Positions 44,307-53,298 of a stretch of DNA of 64,000 bases are shown one piece after another (position 1 is the first letter of the stretch; every line of letters begins with the position of its first letter). Where the stretch lies: NCBI RefSeq assembly GCF_010894455.1, contig NZ_JAAIXY010000001.1, forward strand, positions 1-64,000, read 5' to 3'. Below the pieces are notes generated by a model. The model was given only the letters and a program-made list of their open reading frames with translations. It had not been told where the DNA came from and searched no databases. This stretch comes from Myxococcus eversor (GTDB lineage Bacteria > Myxococcota > Myxococcia > Myxococcales > Myxococcaceae). The position numbers and the translations under genes were made by a program.

Positions 44307-44491
44307 CGTCAAAACTCCTTCAGCCCTGGGAATGAAAGGCGGCGCAACCTAACCGACGCGGTTCCGGGAGGAAAGGTGGGGGGTGGGCAAGAGGGGCGGT
44401 GACTCTCCTGGTCCCTCGGCGAGCGAGACGGCCCGTGTGCCTGCCCGCTCCTGGGCGCCAGCGGGACGCATCGTGCCCATCCTGGAGCGTC

Positions 44492-45148
44492 ATGGAGACC
44501 GCTGCCGAGACGAACGGGGCGCCGGCGTGGGTGGACATCTCCGTGCCGCTGCGCGACGGGATGGTGCACTGGCCGGACAACCCCGAGGTGCGCATCACCC
44601 GGGTGCAGGACCTGGAGCGCGGTGATGACGCCACCGTCTCCAGCCTGTCCCTGGGCGCGCACACGGGGACCCACGTCGACGCGCCCGTGCACTTCGTGAA
44701 GGGCGCCACGGGCGTGGACGCGCTGGCCTTCGACAGCCTCCTCGGCGTGGCGCGCGTGCTGGAGATTCGCGACGCGCGCGCCATCCGCGTCGAGGAGCTG
44801 AAGGGACACGCGATTCAGCCCGGAGAGCGCATCCTTTTCAAGACGGCCAACTCCTCGCGAGGCTGGGCCTCGAAGGCGTTCCTGCCGGACTTCGTGTACC
44901 TGTCCGTGGAGGGCGCGCGCTACCTGGCGGAGCTGCGGGTGCGCACGGTGGGCATCGACTACCTCTCCATCGGAAGCCCGGAGGAGGGCGTGCCCATCCA
45001 CCAGGCCCTGCTGGGGGTGGACGTCTGCATCATCGAGGGGCTCGACTTGTCCTCGGTGGAGGCGGGCACCTACGACCTCGTCTGCCTGCCGCTGCGAATC
45101 GCGGGCGGAGACGGAGCCCCGGCGCGCGCCATCCTCCGGCGGCGTTGA
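44492..45148 (+). CDS. Cyclase / kynurenine-formamidase-like metal hydrolase
   Basis: 218 residues of the cyclase family (PF04199). The metal motif HTGTHVDAPVHF gives H57, H61, D63 and H67. It is preceded by the typical opening WVDISVPLRDGMVHWPDNPEV and followed by GIDYLSIGSPEEGVPIHQALLG. Members hydrolyse N-formylkynurenine, isatin or related amides. No tryptophan-pathway gene is adjacent, so the substrate is open. GGAG lies shortly before the ATG at 44492. Confidence 0.93.
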   Translation: METAAETNGAPAWVDISVPLRDGMVHWPDNPEVRITRVQDLERGDDATVSSLSLGAHTGTHVDAPVHFVKGATGVDALAFDSLLGVARVLEIRDARAIRVEELKGHAIQPGERILFKTANSSRGWASKAFLPDFVYLSVEGARYLAELRVRTVGIDYLSIGSPEEGVPIHQALLGVDVCIIEGLDLSSVEAGTYDLVCLPLRIAGGDGAPARAILRRR

Positions 45149-45166
45149 GGCTCGGCGCTTCGCCTC

Positions 45167-47188
45167 TCAGGACTCCGCCACCTTGCGCCTGTGTCGCACG
45201 TAGAAGGCCGCGCCCAGCATCAGGGGAATGAACAGCGCGCCTCCCAGCAGCATCAGGCGTCGGCGCTTGCCCAGGTTGCTCTGCTCCTGCTGGGCGCGGA
45301 CCTTCTCGAAGTCCGGCTCCAGACAAGACTGTCCGAAGGACCACCAGGGCGCGTCGATGCGCGCGCCCGTCTTCACGTACGTCTGCCACAGCCGCTGCAC
45401 GCGCTCCGGCTCCGTGCGGGAGACGAACCGCGCCGCGTGGCAGAGCATCATCGCGTGGGCCTGACTGCGCGGGGGCAGGAGCGCCGCGCCGCGCTGGGCG
45501 AGGTCCGCCGCCGTGGAGCGGTAGTGGAAGCGCCACGGGTGTGGTGGTGCATGGGACTCCGCGCGCTTTTGTTCCAATGCGCCGAGGAGGGACAGGCGGC
45601 TCATGAACTCCCTGAACGGCTCCGTCCGGGGCGAGAAGTCCTCGTGGCTGTCGTAGTCGCTCAGGTCGTAGTTGCCGTCCACCCAGCCCCAGTCCGGAGC
45701 CACCTCCGTCCCCATCAACTCCAGGCCGAGTCCGCGCGCGAGCAGCGCCGCCGCGTACAGCGCCTCCGCTTGGGTCACCGCGTCCTGGGCCTGGGCGCCC
45801 TGCTGGAGCGCCTCCGTGTATTTGCGCGCGTGCCCCTCCCAGGGTGTGCCCCGGAAGTGTTCCAGCGCTTCGGTGTCGCGTCCGGTGCGCAGCAGGCGCC
45901 GCGCGAGCAGCAGGCGCAACCTCTGCGACAGGTCCGCCCCCTCGCCGACATCATCGTCGTACCAGAGCTGCCCTATCTCCGGCCTGCAGCGCTCGTCTCC
46001 CGAAGGCGGGTGGGCCGCGACGAAGCCCTGGAGTTCGTCCACGGACAGGACCCGCTCCGCGACGTAGGCGAGGTCCGGCCAGGAGCAGCTCGCCAGCATC
46101 CGCTCGGCGGCCTGGGAAAAGTCATTGCGCGCGAGCGCGAGCACTCCGCGCTCACCTTCCACGCGGCAGAGGGGACGGCGCGGCACCATTCCCTCGCCCA
46201 CCCAGTCCTCCGAGTCAGGAAGCCCCCGCGCGGCCTCGGCGAGGTAGAGCTCCGCTGAGCCGGGGTCTCCCCGACGCAGCGCCAGCTTGCCCTGCACCCA
46301 CGCCGCCAGCGGTGTCTGCTCCCGCTCCGCGAAGCGCTCGGCCAGGTCGAAGCGGCCCGCGCGCCATGCACCCGCCGCCAGCCGGTCCGCGCCCGCCACG
46401 TCCTGCACCGACGCGAGCGCCTCCAGCACGGCGGTGACTCCGCCCGCCGACACGTCCTCGGACCAGTACGCCTCCTGGCCGCGCGTCCACACGAAGGCGG
46501 CCATCAGCCGCTGCGCCACCGGGTCCTTCAGCGCGGCCTCGAGTCGGACGGCATCGCGAGAGACGGCCCGGGCCACCAGCAGCAGCGACGTCACCGCGTC
46601 GCCACTGCCATGCGCCGCCTGCTCCGCGTACAGGCGGATGGCACCCGCGTCGTCTCCCGCGCGGAGCAGCCCTCTCGCCTGTTCTCCGAAGCTGGCGACG
46701 GCGAGCCCCAGCGGGTCGTCGAAGCCCTCGCGCGCGAGCTGCCGCGTGAGCTCGAAGCCCTGCTTCGCATCCTGCTCGAAGCCCGCGCCCGCGTTTCGTC
46801 CCAACATGAAGGCGGCGAAGGTGGAGTAGTGGCGACGCTCGGAGGCCGGCAGCGCGAGCACCTCGAGGAACCGGGCGCGGGCGGCCACCGCGTCTCCGCT
46901 GGTGAAGGCGCGGGCCCCTGCCTCGTACAGGTTCGTCTCCCGCGCCCCTCCGCCCGTTCGCGCGTCGACGGGCTCGTCCTGGTCCTCCAGCACCCGGAAG
47001 GACTCCACGGGCTTGGGGACCAGCCTCGTGGCCTCGAGCGAGAAGGCGCCATCCGGCAGCTCGCCCAGCGTGCCAGCGCGGTCGACGAGGAGTCGGTGGG
47101 GGAAGTCCGGACCGCACGCGTCGGCGTCGCGCACCGGCGAAAGCAGCATGAGCACGAGCAGGGAGGCCAGCAGACTACGGAGCCACAA
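45167..47188 (-). CDS. Exported repeat-rich protein with C-terminal membrane anchor
   Basis: 673 residues from a TTG at 47188 that overlaps the DUF3142 gene end by 14 bases, with AGGTG upstream. The start gives a good signal peptide (SLLASLLVLMLLSPVRDADA). The mature part is rich in helix pairs with TPR/Sel1-like spacing (YEAGARAFTSGDAVAARARFLEVLALP; FDLAERFAEREQTPLAAWVQGKLALRRGDPGSAELYLAEAARG). The C-terminus has one membrane helix (LMLLGGALFIPLMLGAAFYV) followed by RHRRK, implying a periplasmic body tethered to the inner membrane. No enzyme motif. Function unknown; coupled to DUF3142. Confidence 0.8.
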   Translation of the reverse strand: MWLRSLLASLLVLMLLSPVRDADACGPDFPHRLLVDRAGTLGELPDGAFSLEATRLVPKPVESFRVLEDQDEPVDARTGGGARETNLYEAGARAFTSGDAVAARARFLEVLALPASERRHYSTFAAFMLGRNAGAGFEQDAKQGFELTRQLAREGFDDPLGLAVASFGEQARGLLRAGDDAGAIRLYAEQAAHGSGDAVTSLLLVARAVSRDAVRLEAALKDPVAQRLMAAFVWTRGQEAYWSEDVSAGGVTAVLEALASVQDVAGADRLAAGAWRAGRFDLAERFAEREQTPLAAWVQGKLALRRGDPGSAELYLAEAARGLPDSEDWVGEGMVPRRPLCRVEGERGVLALARNDFSQAAERMLASCSWPDLAYVAERVLSVDELQGFVAAHPPSGDERCRPEIGQLWYDDDVGEGADLSQRLRLLLARRLLRTGRDTEALEHFRGTPWEGHARKYTEALQQGAQAQDAVTQAEALYAAALLARGLGLELMGTEVAPDWGWVDGNYDLSDYDSHEDFSPRTEPFREFMSRLSLLGALEQKRAESHAPPHPWRFHYRSTAADLAQRGAALLPPRSQAHAMMLCHAARFVSRTEPERVQRLWQTYVKTGARIDAPWWSFGQSCLEPDFEKVRAQQEQSNLGKRRRLMLLGGALFIPLMLGAAFYVRHRRKVAES

Positions 47189-48296
47189 GTGACACCTCGG
47201 TTCCCCGCACGAAGCCGATGACACGTCTCTCGCCAGCGCGCAGGCGGGGGGGCGTGCGCGCCACGAGGGAAGTCCCATGCGGGGCGTAGCCACCCACGCC
47301 GTCGAGGACCTCCAGATTTCCAGAAAGGGTGAGGCGCGCGGGCGCCTGGGTGTCCACGTGGCCCGTGTTCTCGAGGACGATGTCGAGCGTGCCGCGCCCC
47401 GCGTCCACCAGTCGGTGCTCCAGTCGCGGCGTCAGCGGCTCGCCGCGCACCACCGTGGACAGCGTGGACAGGCTCCACGACTCCGCGTCGCCCGCGTGCC
47501 CGAGCCGGAACCAGACGAAGCCTTTCACGCCCTTCACCGGCTGCTCCCGCAGGGACGCGAGGAGGCGGGAGACCTCATGGGGCTCGGAGGTGAGGAGCGT
47601 GCCGTCCTTCAGCCGCGCGCGGTACGTGGGCAGCGCGACTCGGAAGGGATGGGGCGTGGCCTTCGCCCACGCGTCGATGAAGCCGCGAGCCTCCTCGGGG
47701 GTGAAGAGGGTGGGGGCGCGCACCGCGTGCACCTGGACCACGACGTCGTCGGGGATGGACGTCAGCCGCTCCAGCACGGGCGAGGTGGCCCACGTGGGCA
47801 GCGCGGTGATGGACAGCTCCAGGTCTCCGAGCCCGCTCCGCTCGCGCGCGAGCCAGTCCGCGTAGGCGGGCAGGGATGCCGTGGCGCAATCATGGTCCAC
47901 CTCCACGCCCCGGACCGTCACGCCGCGCGACCTCCAGTCACGGGCGAGGGTGGCGACCTCCTGGAGCGACACGCCGTCCAGCGGCGCTGTTCCGTCCACG
48001 CGAAGCACGGCCACCACCTCGCGCCCCGTCTTCGCGAGGGCCGGCACGTCCACCGCGATAGTGACGGGCGCCCGAGTGGTGCCGGAGCGCTCCCTCGCCA
48101 GGACGCGCAAGGCGCTCAGCTCCGAGGGCAGTCGGGTGAGCGCGTGGCCAAGCTCCGGGCTCCAGTCGCGCTGCCACACGTAGACCTCGTGCCCCAGGGG
48201 CGGCGTGGGGGCGCGGGTGCAGCCGAAAAGCAGACATAGCCCCACGCTCGCGAGGCTCACGAGGACTCTTGTCCAGGACGGAGGCGGGGTGCTCAT
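47175..48296 (-). CDS. DUF3142-domain lipoprotein
   Basis: 373 residues. The leader LVSLASVGLCLLFGCTR has a lipobox (LFGC, C about 26). The body fits DUF3142 (PF11340), a TIM-barrel-like domain: YVWQRDWSPELGHAL; GVEVDHDCATASLPAYADWLARER; LSITALPTW; VVVQVHAV; RVALPTY. The conserved acidic residues suggest a glycoside-hydrolase-like fold, but activity is not established. It is the first gene of a two-gene unit with the repeat-rich membrane protein. Confidence 0.88.
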   Translation of the reverse strand: MSTPPPSWTRVLVSLASVGLCLLFGCTRAPTPPLGHEVYVWQRDWSPELGHALTRLPSELSALRVLARERSGTTRAPVTIAVDVPALAKTGREVVAVLRVDGTAPLDGVSLQEVATLARDWRSRGVTVRGVEVDHDCATASLPAYADWLARERSGLGDLELSITALPTWATSPVLERLTSIPDDVVVQVHAVRAPTLFTPEEARGFIDAWAKATPHPFRVALPTYRARLKDGTLLTSEPHEVSRLLASLREQPVKGVKGFVWFRLGHAGDAESWSLSTLSTVVRGEPLTPRLEHRLVDAGRGTLDIVLENTGHVDTQAPARLTLSGNLEVLDGVGGYAPHGTSLVARTPPRLRAGERRVIGFVRGTEVSLVAP

Positions 48297-48487
48297 GCGG
48301 AGACGCTGGCGGGGCTCGCGCGGGTTGACAGTTGCGTGAGCCCGCGCGGCGACATGGTGCCACAACGGCGCGACATGGGCTGCTCAGCCGCGTGACACGT
48401 GGATGCTAGGCTTCCCAACTTTCGAGCTTCGGGAGGAGCCCCGCCTGAAGAGGCGTCTGGGTCTGCTGGTCGTGGAGTGAGCGGCCT

Positions 48488-49132
48488 TCAGCGCGCGCGG
48501 GCCCGAGCGGGCTCGGGAGGCCCGCCGTGGACGCAGTGCAACAGCGAGGGCGGGTCGAAGCAGGTGAATTGCTGGTCGACCAGCTTGCACACGCCCCGAG
48601 GCGTGCTGGCGCAGCGCGCCTCCGTGCGGGTGGACTTGCAGTCGAAGCCGCAGGCGACGTCTTCCGACGCATTGACACACCAGGGCCTGGGAGTCGCCTC
48701 GGCGTACTCGTGGATGACGCTCTCCGGCGGGTCCCAGCAGACGAGCTTCCCGAAGTGGGTGGTGCAGACACCGTAGGGGGTGTTGTTGCAGGCCACCTCT
48801 CCGTTGGACAGGCGGCAGTTGAAGCCGCAGGCCACCTTGCCTCGGACGGACTTGCACTCGGGACTCACCGGGGTGCGGGGCGGGTGGAAGATGACAACCC
48901 GTGGCGGGTCCCAACAGTAGACGCCTCCGTTGGTGACCTCGCACGTCCCGTAGGGCGTCTGGGCACAGTCGAGGTCCGACGCGCTCGTCTTGCACTGGAA
49001 ACCGCACACCGTGCGCCCCCGGGAGGAGATGCACTCAGGGGAGGGCGGAGGGGGTGGGGTGGGGAGCTCCTCGACGACGCGAGGCTTGGTAGGCGCGGAG
49101 GCCAGCAGCAGCAGGGCGAGCATGGGGAGCAT
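48488..49132 (-). CDS. Secreted Cys-rich triple-repeat protein
   Basis: 214 residues. A short signal peptide (MLPMLALLLLASAPT) and a Pro-rich stretch are followed by three repeats of about 52 residues. Each has the pattern C-x5-8-[RE]-x2-[AV]-CGF-[QND]-C-x7-9-C-x2-TP-[YR]-G-[TV]-C-x8-[FC]-x2-[WF]DPP, with six cysteines per unit. The regular spacing implies a disulfide-knotted domain outside the cytoplasm. It is not a family I can name. A basic tail RARAR ends the protein. Confidence 0.8.
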   Translation of the reverse strand: MLPMLALLLLASAPTKPRVVEELPTPPPPPSPECISSRGRTVCGFQCKTSASDLDCAQTPYGTCEVTNGGVYCWDPPRVVIFHPPRTPVSPECKSVRGKVACGFNCRLSNGEVACNNTPYGVCTTHFGKLVCWDPPESVIHEYAEATPRPWCVNASEDVACGFDCKSTRTEARCASTPRGVCKLVDQQFTCFDPPSLLHCVHGGPPEPARARAR

Positions 49133-49194
49133 GTCGCCCCCGACGAAGCGCCGCGCGGTTTATTCAAGGCACCGCGCGGTGCTGGTGATGAAGC

Positions 49195-51201
49195 TCAGCG
49201 CGGGCGCGAGCCCTGTCGCCCCGCACCTCGGGGTCCACTGGCGCGGGGCTGGGCGGAGGGGCGCGGCTCACGCGGTGCGTCGTCCGCGTCGCGTTCCTCG
49301 GTGCGCTGACGTCGAGCGGCCTCGGCGGGAGTCTCCGGCGGCACGAGCGCCTGCGGTCCCCGGCCGATGAGGTCCGCGCGGCCGGCCTGCTTCAGCGCCT
49401 CGCGCGCCAGGGGCCAGTGCTCGGGGTTCCAGTAGAGCAGGAGCGCCTTCTGGAGCCGCTTCTCGCGCAGGCCCTGGGCCGTGTAGACGGGCTCCATCTT
49501 CAGCGGGTCGATTCCGGTGAAGTACATGGCGGTGGCCATGGCCATCGGGGTGGGGATGAAGTCCTGCACCTGACGAGGCCGCTTCCCGTTCTTCTTCAGC
49601 CACAGCGCCAGTTCCACCATGTCTTCCAGCGTGGAGCCGGGGTGGCCGCTGATGAAGTAGGGGATGTCGTACTGCTCCTTGCCGGCCTCCTCGCTGGCAC
49701 AGGCGAACATCGCCTGGAAGCGCTCGAAGCTCTCGATGCCGGGCTTCTTCATCTTCTCCAGCACGCGCGGGGACACGTGCTCGGGCGCCACGGAGAGCTG
49801 CCCGCCGACGTGGTGCGCCGCCAGCTCCTTCACGTACTCGGGCGAGCGCTCGGCCAAATCGTAGCGGACGCCGCTGGCGATGAAGACGTGCTTGACGCCT
49901 TCCTCCTGGCGCACGTCCTTCATCAGGCTGATGAGCGGGCCGTGGTCCGTCTGGAGGTTTTCACAGACGCCCGGGTGCACGCAGGACAGCTTGCGGCAGC
50001 GCTTCTCGATGTCCTCGCTCTTGCACTTGAGCTTGTACATGTTGGCGGTGGGGCCGCCGAGGTCGGTGACGGTTCCGCGGAAGTCGCCCATGCGCCGCAG
50101 CGCGCGGACCTCGCGCAGCACGCTCTCCGCCGAGCGACTCTGGATGACGCGGCCTTCGTGCTCGGTGATGGAGCAGAAGGTGCAGCCGCCGAAGCAGCCG
50201 CGCATGAGGACGATGGAGTGCTTCACCGTCTCGTAGGCGGGGATGCCCTCGTCCTTGTAGATGGGGTGGGGGACGCGGTTGAAGGGCAAGTCGTACAGCT
50301 CGTCCATGGCCACGGTCTTCTCACCGGTGGCGGGGTTGCCCACGCCGTCCTCCAGCGGGAGCGCGGGCGCGTTCATGAAGATGGCGCGGTTGCCGTGGCG
50401 CTGCGCGAGGGGACGCGCGTTGCCCGGGTTGGTCTCCATCTGGAAGTCGCGGCTCATGACCGCGAAGGCCCGCTTGTCGGCGACGACGGACTCGTAGGGC
50501 GGCAGGACGACCGTCTTGCGGTCCGCGGCGCGTCTGGCCGGGTCGGCCTCGTGGACGCGCATCTGTTCGTCGTTGATGAGGTACGCGGTGCCGCGCACGT
50601 CGCGGATGTCCTCGATGCGCTCGCCGTTCCGCATGCGGTCGGCGACTTCCATGATGGGGCGCTCGCCCATGCCGAAGACGAGCAGGTCCGCCTTGGCGTC
50701 GAAGAGGATGGAGCGGCGGACCTTCTCGCTCCAGTAGTCGAAGTGGGCGATGCGGCGGAGGCTGGCTTCGATGCCGCCGAGGATGATGGGGACGTCGGGG
50801 TAGGCCTCGCGGCAGCGCTGGGCGTAGACGATGGTGGCGCGGTCCGGGCGGCAGTTGGTGCGCCCACCGGGGCTGTACTGGTCCTCGGAGCGGTTCTTCT
50901 TCTGCGCCGTGAGCCGGTTGAGCATGGAGTCGAGGTTGCCGGCGGCGACCCCGAAGAACATGCGCGGAGGCCCCAGGGCCTTGAAGGGCTCGGCCGAGTG
51001 CCAGTCAGGCTGGGGGATGATGCCCACCTTGAAGCCTCGGCCCTCCAGGAAGCGGGCGATGAGCACCGGGCCGAAGGCCGCGTGGTCCACGTACGCGTCT
51101 CCCGTCACGATGATGATGTCGCACTGCTCCCAGCCACGCGCCTGCATGTCGGCGCGGGTGATGGGCAGGAAGGGATGGGCGTAGCGGGTCGGAAGGGCCA
51201 T
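49195..51201 (-). CDS. YgiQ-family radical SAM protein
   Basis: 668 residues. The N-terminus ([35 protein letters not shown]) is the B12-binding-like YgiQ domain. The radical SAM cluster is C336-x3-C340-x2-C343 in [19 protein letters not shown]-terminal DUF3362-type sequence follows ([23 protein letters not shown]), ending in a basic Arg/Pro-rich tail. Widespread but functionally unassigned; probably modifies a macromolecule. It is monocistronic here. Confidence 0.95.
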   Translation of the reverse strand: MALPTRYAHPFLPITRADMQARGWEQCDIIIVTGDAYVDHAAFGPVLIARFLEGRGFKVGIIPQPDWHSAEPFKALGPPRMFFGVAAGNLDSMLNRLTAQKKNRSEDQYSPGGRTNCRPDRATIVYAQRCREAYPDVPIILGGIEASLRRIAHFDYWSEKVRRSILFDAKADLLVFGMGERPIMEVADRMRNGERIEDIRDVRGTAYLINDEQMRVHEADPARRAADRKTVVLPPYESVVADKRAFAVMSRDFQMETNPGNARPLAQRHGNRAIFMNAPALPLEDGVGNPATGEKTVAMDELYDLPFNRVPHPIYKDEGIPAYETVKHSIVLMRGCFGGCTFCSITEHEGRVIQSRSAESVLREVRALRRMGDFRGTVTDLGGPTANMYKLKCKSEDIEKRCRKLSCVHPGVCENLQTDHGPLISLMKDVRQEEGVKHVFIASGVRYDLAERSPEYVKELAAHHVGGQLSVAPEHVSPRVLEKMKKPGIESFERFQAMFACASEEAGKEQYDIPYFISGHPGSTLEDMVELALWLKKNGKRPRQVQDFIPTPMAMATAMYFTGIDPLKMEPVYTAQGLREKRLQKALLLYWNPEHWPLAREALKQAGRADLIGRGPQALVPPETPAEAARRQRTEERDADDAPREPRPSAQPRASGPRGAGRQGSRPR

Positions 51202-51374
51202 GGCGGTGGGGCGGCTGCTTCGGGGGCATCTCTCCTAAACACCCCCCGCGCCACGAAGCAAACAGGGCGGGAGCGGGGGTGTACACCCAAGAGGGCCTCG
51301 TGCCCACCTCGCCTTCCTGGCCCGTGGGCGACTGGCCGGCCGGAGTGGGGGCTGGAGGCGGTATCCTGAAATTC

Positions 51375-52190
51375 ATGGATATGCTGTTAAAGCGGAAGGG
51401 CTCCTGGGTGGTGAAGTGGTGGTTCCTGGGGTTTCTGCTGCCGGTGGCGTGTGCGACGACGCCGGGGCCCTGGCCCGGCCCGGGTGAGTCGAGTCCGGGG
51501 ACTCCCGCTCGTTACGAGCAGGGCCTGGATACGGTCTCGAACTCTTGTGGGAAGAACCCCGCCTGCTACACGCAACGCGGGAGTGAGGCCATCATGCTCG
51601 CGCTCCCGCGTGCGGTGGGGGTGGCTCGGGGCGTCAGCGCCGTGTTTCGAGTGCTGGAGTCCGCCGAGCTGGCGCGCGTGGAACAGCTCCTGGTCCAGTG
51701 TGCGAAGGAGGCGGACCGGGAGGTCAATGAACGCGAGTACGGGCTTGGGAAGAGGCCCGATGATGCGGAGTGTGAACGCGTGGTCGGATACGATGGAAAG
51801 GGCAATAAGGTCAGGCGCCGCATGGAGTTGGGAATACTGAAGCACGAGGTGGCTTTTGCGTGCGTGAAGCGAGAGCTGGTGCGGCTCTTCCCCGATAACG
51901 TCTCTATAGAGCCGCGCTACGGGCCCGACCCGAGGACGGGACGGTATGTCCTCACCCGGGTTTGGGAGGATTCGCTCAAGCCAGACATCGTGGTCCACTT
52001 CTCGCGAGACCCCAACCGGGTCCAGTGCGTCTACGACTTCAAGTTCCCGTGCTCGGTTGCCGGCAAGAGCAACCCCCTTGCGAACGACGGCACACTGGAG
52101 CAATTGAGCCGGTACAAGAAGCTAGGTCGGCCTTGCACTCCGTCCATCGTCACACCTCAACTTGGGGTCAGCCATGTCAGCCCAGAGTGA
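51375..52190 (+). CDS. Lipoprotein with PD-(D/E)XK-like nuclease end: candidate SitA-like toxin
   Basis: 271 residues from the ATG at 51375. A GTG at 51408 or 51411 with GGAAGGG upstream would give a very short leader. KWWFLGFLLPVACATT is a lipobox (C about 25). The middle (GKNPACYTQRGSEAIMLALPRAVGVARGVSAVFRVLESAELARVEQLLVQCAKEADREVNERE) is helical. The end has P203-D204 in SLKPDIVVHF and D221-F-K223 in VYDFKFP, the PD...DxK core of a nuclease. The next gene, overlapping by 17 bases, is DUF3396 immunity-type. This pairing matches lipoprotein toxins exchanged between myxobacteria (SitA) or T6SS nucleases with TsiV3-type immunity. Confidence 0.72.
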   Translation: MDMLLKRKGSWVVKWWFLGFLLPVACATTPGPWPGPGESSPGTPARYEQGLDTVSNSCGKNPACYTQRGSEAIMLALPRAVGVARGVSAVFRVLESAELARVEQLLVQCAKEADREVNEREYGLGKRPDDAECERVVGYDGKGNKVRRRMELGILKHEVAFACVKRELVRLFPDNVSIEPRYGPDPRTGRYVLTRVWEDSLKPDIVVHFSRDPNRVQCVYDFKFPCSVAGKSNPLANDGTLEQLSRYKKLGRPCTPSIVTPQLGVSHVSPE

Positions 52191-53196
52191 GCGCTTCCCT
52201 CGCATCCGCCGTTTCTCCCAACGTCCCGATGGCGAGCGACTGGTGGTTCGGGACGTGCTGCGCATCGCGTATTACATGCCACATGACCATCAGGAGCTCG
52301 CTGCTGGTATCGAACATGCTCTCGGAGTCTATCGGCGAGCCGTGGGGGAGGGCGCCGAAGGACTGACCCAGTCATGGGAGGATGGTGAATCCATTCGCCT
52401 CAATTCCGAGGAATGGGAAATCGTTCGGGCCTCGCTACGTCCGAGCCCTTCGAGGTGGTTTTTCGAAGACGTCCCCGAGAGCGATCCGTTCTTCCGACAG
52501 ATGAGCAAGACACTGACGGACCGTTCCGTGCTCCTGACTGGCGGAGGCCAGTCTGACGACAACGGGTATCTGTTCTGGTATCAGGCGCGCCTCCCCTCTC
52601 GCGCGCCTTCCAGGACAGGCGTCAGTCTCCTGCAGGCCACGTTTCCCACCGAATACGTCGAGGCCCATGGCCCCGGGCACGTGAGAGAACTGGCGATGGA
52701 GATGGCCTCTGGCCTGCCGCTCTCCTCCGGTCATGCGGGGCTTGCGCTGGCTCTCCATACGGCCCGCTGGCATGCCCTTCCCCGACTGAAGGAGGAACTC
52801 GCCCGCTACCCCGGAGTGGATGTGCCCGGAGTTGCCAAGCACCATTCCTTGGGAGAGAGGGTCGATGGCGTCCACTGGCTGAACTTCCTGGGCCCCTCGC
52901 TGCTCGAGTCCCTGGGGGGCCAGGCGAGCTTGCGAGCCCGACTCCATTCACCGGGGACCACCGTTCAAGACGTGGGCACTTCGGGTAATGCCGTGGTGAC
53001 GCTCGGTGCGTGGCCCGAAGCCGGAGACCTCTCTGTCGGCGACAACCTCCCCGCCTATCGTGAGCTGGCGCGAGTCCTGGAGCCCTGGCTGGAGGAGTTC
53101 CTTCCGGGGCATGCAACGGTCTGGATCGGGTATGACTCCGAACCGGCGTATTCCGAGGAGGAAGTCCGTCGCTGGTGGCGGCGCTTCCTCGACTGA
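52174..53196 (+). CDS. DUF3396 (type VI immunity family) protein, candidate cognate immunity
   Basis: 340 residues, cytoplasmic. The opening RLVVRDVLRIAYYMPHDHQELAAGIEHALGVYRRAVG, the central YVEAHGPGHVRELAMEMASGLPLSSGHAGLALAL and the late HWLNFLGPSLLESLGG are the usual DUF3396 (PF11876, TsiV3) blocks. TsiV3-type proteins neutralise VRR-Nuc/PD-(D/E)XK nuclease toxins. Its ATG lies inside the preceding toxin-like gene (17-base overlap), so the two are co-translated. Confidence 0.88.
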   Translation: MSAQSERFPRIRRFSQRPDGERLVVRDVLRIAYYMPHDHQELAAGIEHALGVYRRAVGEGAEGLTQSWEDGESIRLNSEEWEIVRASLRPSPSRWFFEDVPESDPFFRQMSKTLTDRSVLLTGGGQSDDNGYLFWYQARLPSRAPSRTGVSLLQATFPTEYVEAHGPGHVRELAMEMASGLPLSSGHAGLALALHTARWHALPRLKEELARYPGVDVPGVAKHHSLGERVDGVHWLNFLGPSLLESLGGQASLRARLHSPGTTVQDVGTSGNAVVTLGAWPEAGDLSVGDNLPAYRELARVLEPWLEEFLPGHATVWIGYDSEPAYSEEEVRRWWRRFLD

Positions 53197-53298
53197 CGCC
53201 AGGGATGTGGGGGCGTGGGCGCGTTGACGCGGATCCATGCCTCCCCTACCTTCGCGCGCCCGTACCCGGCTCGGCCCGAGGGGCCCGGGCCCGCCGCC

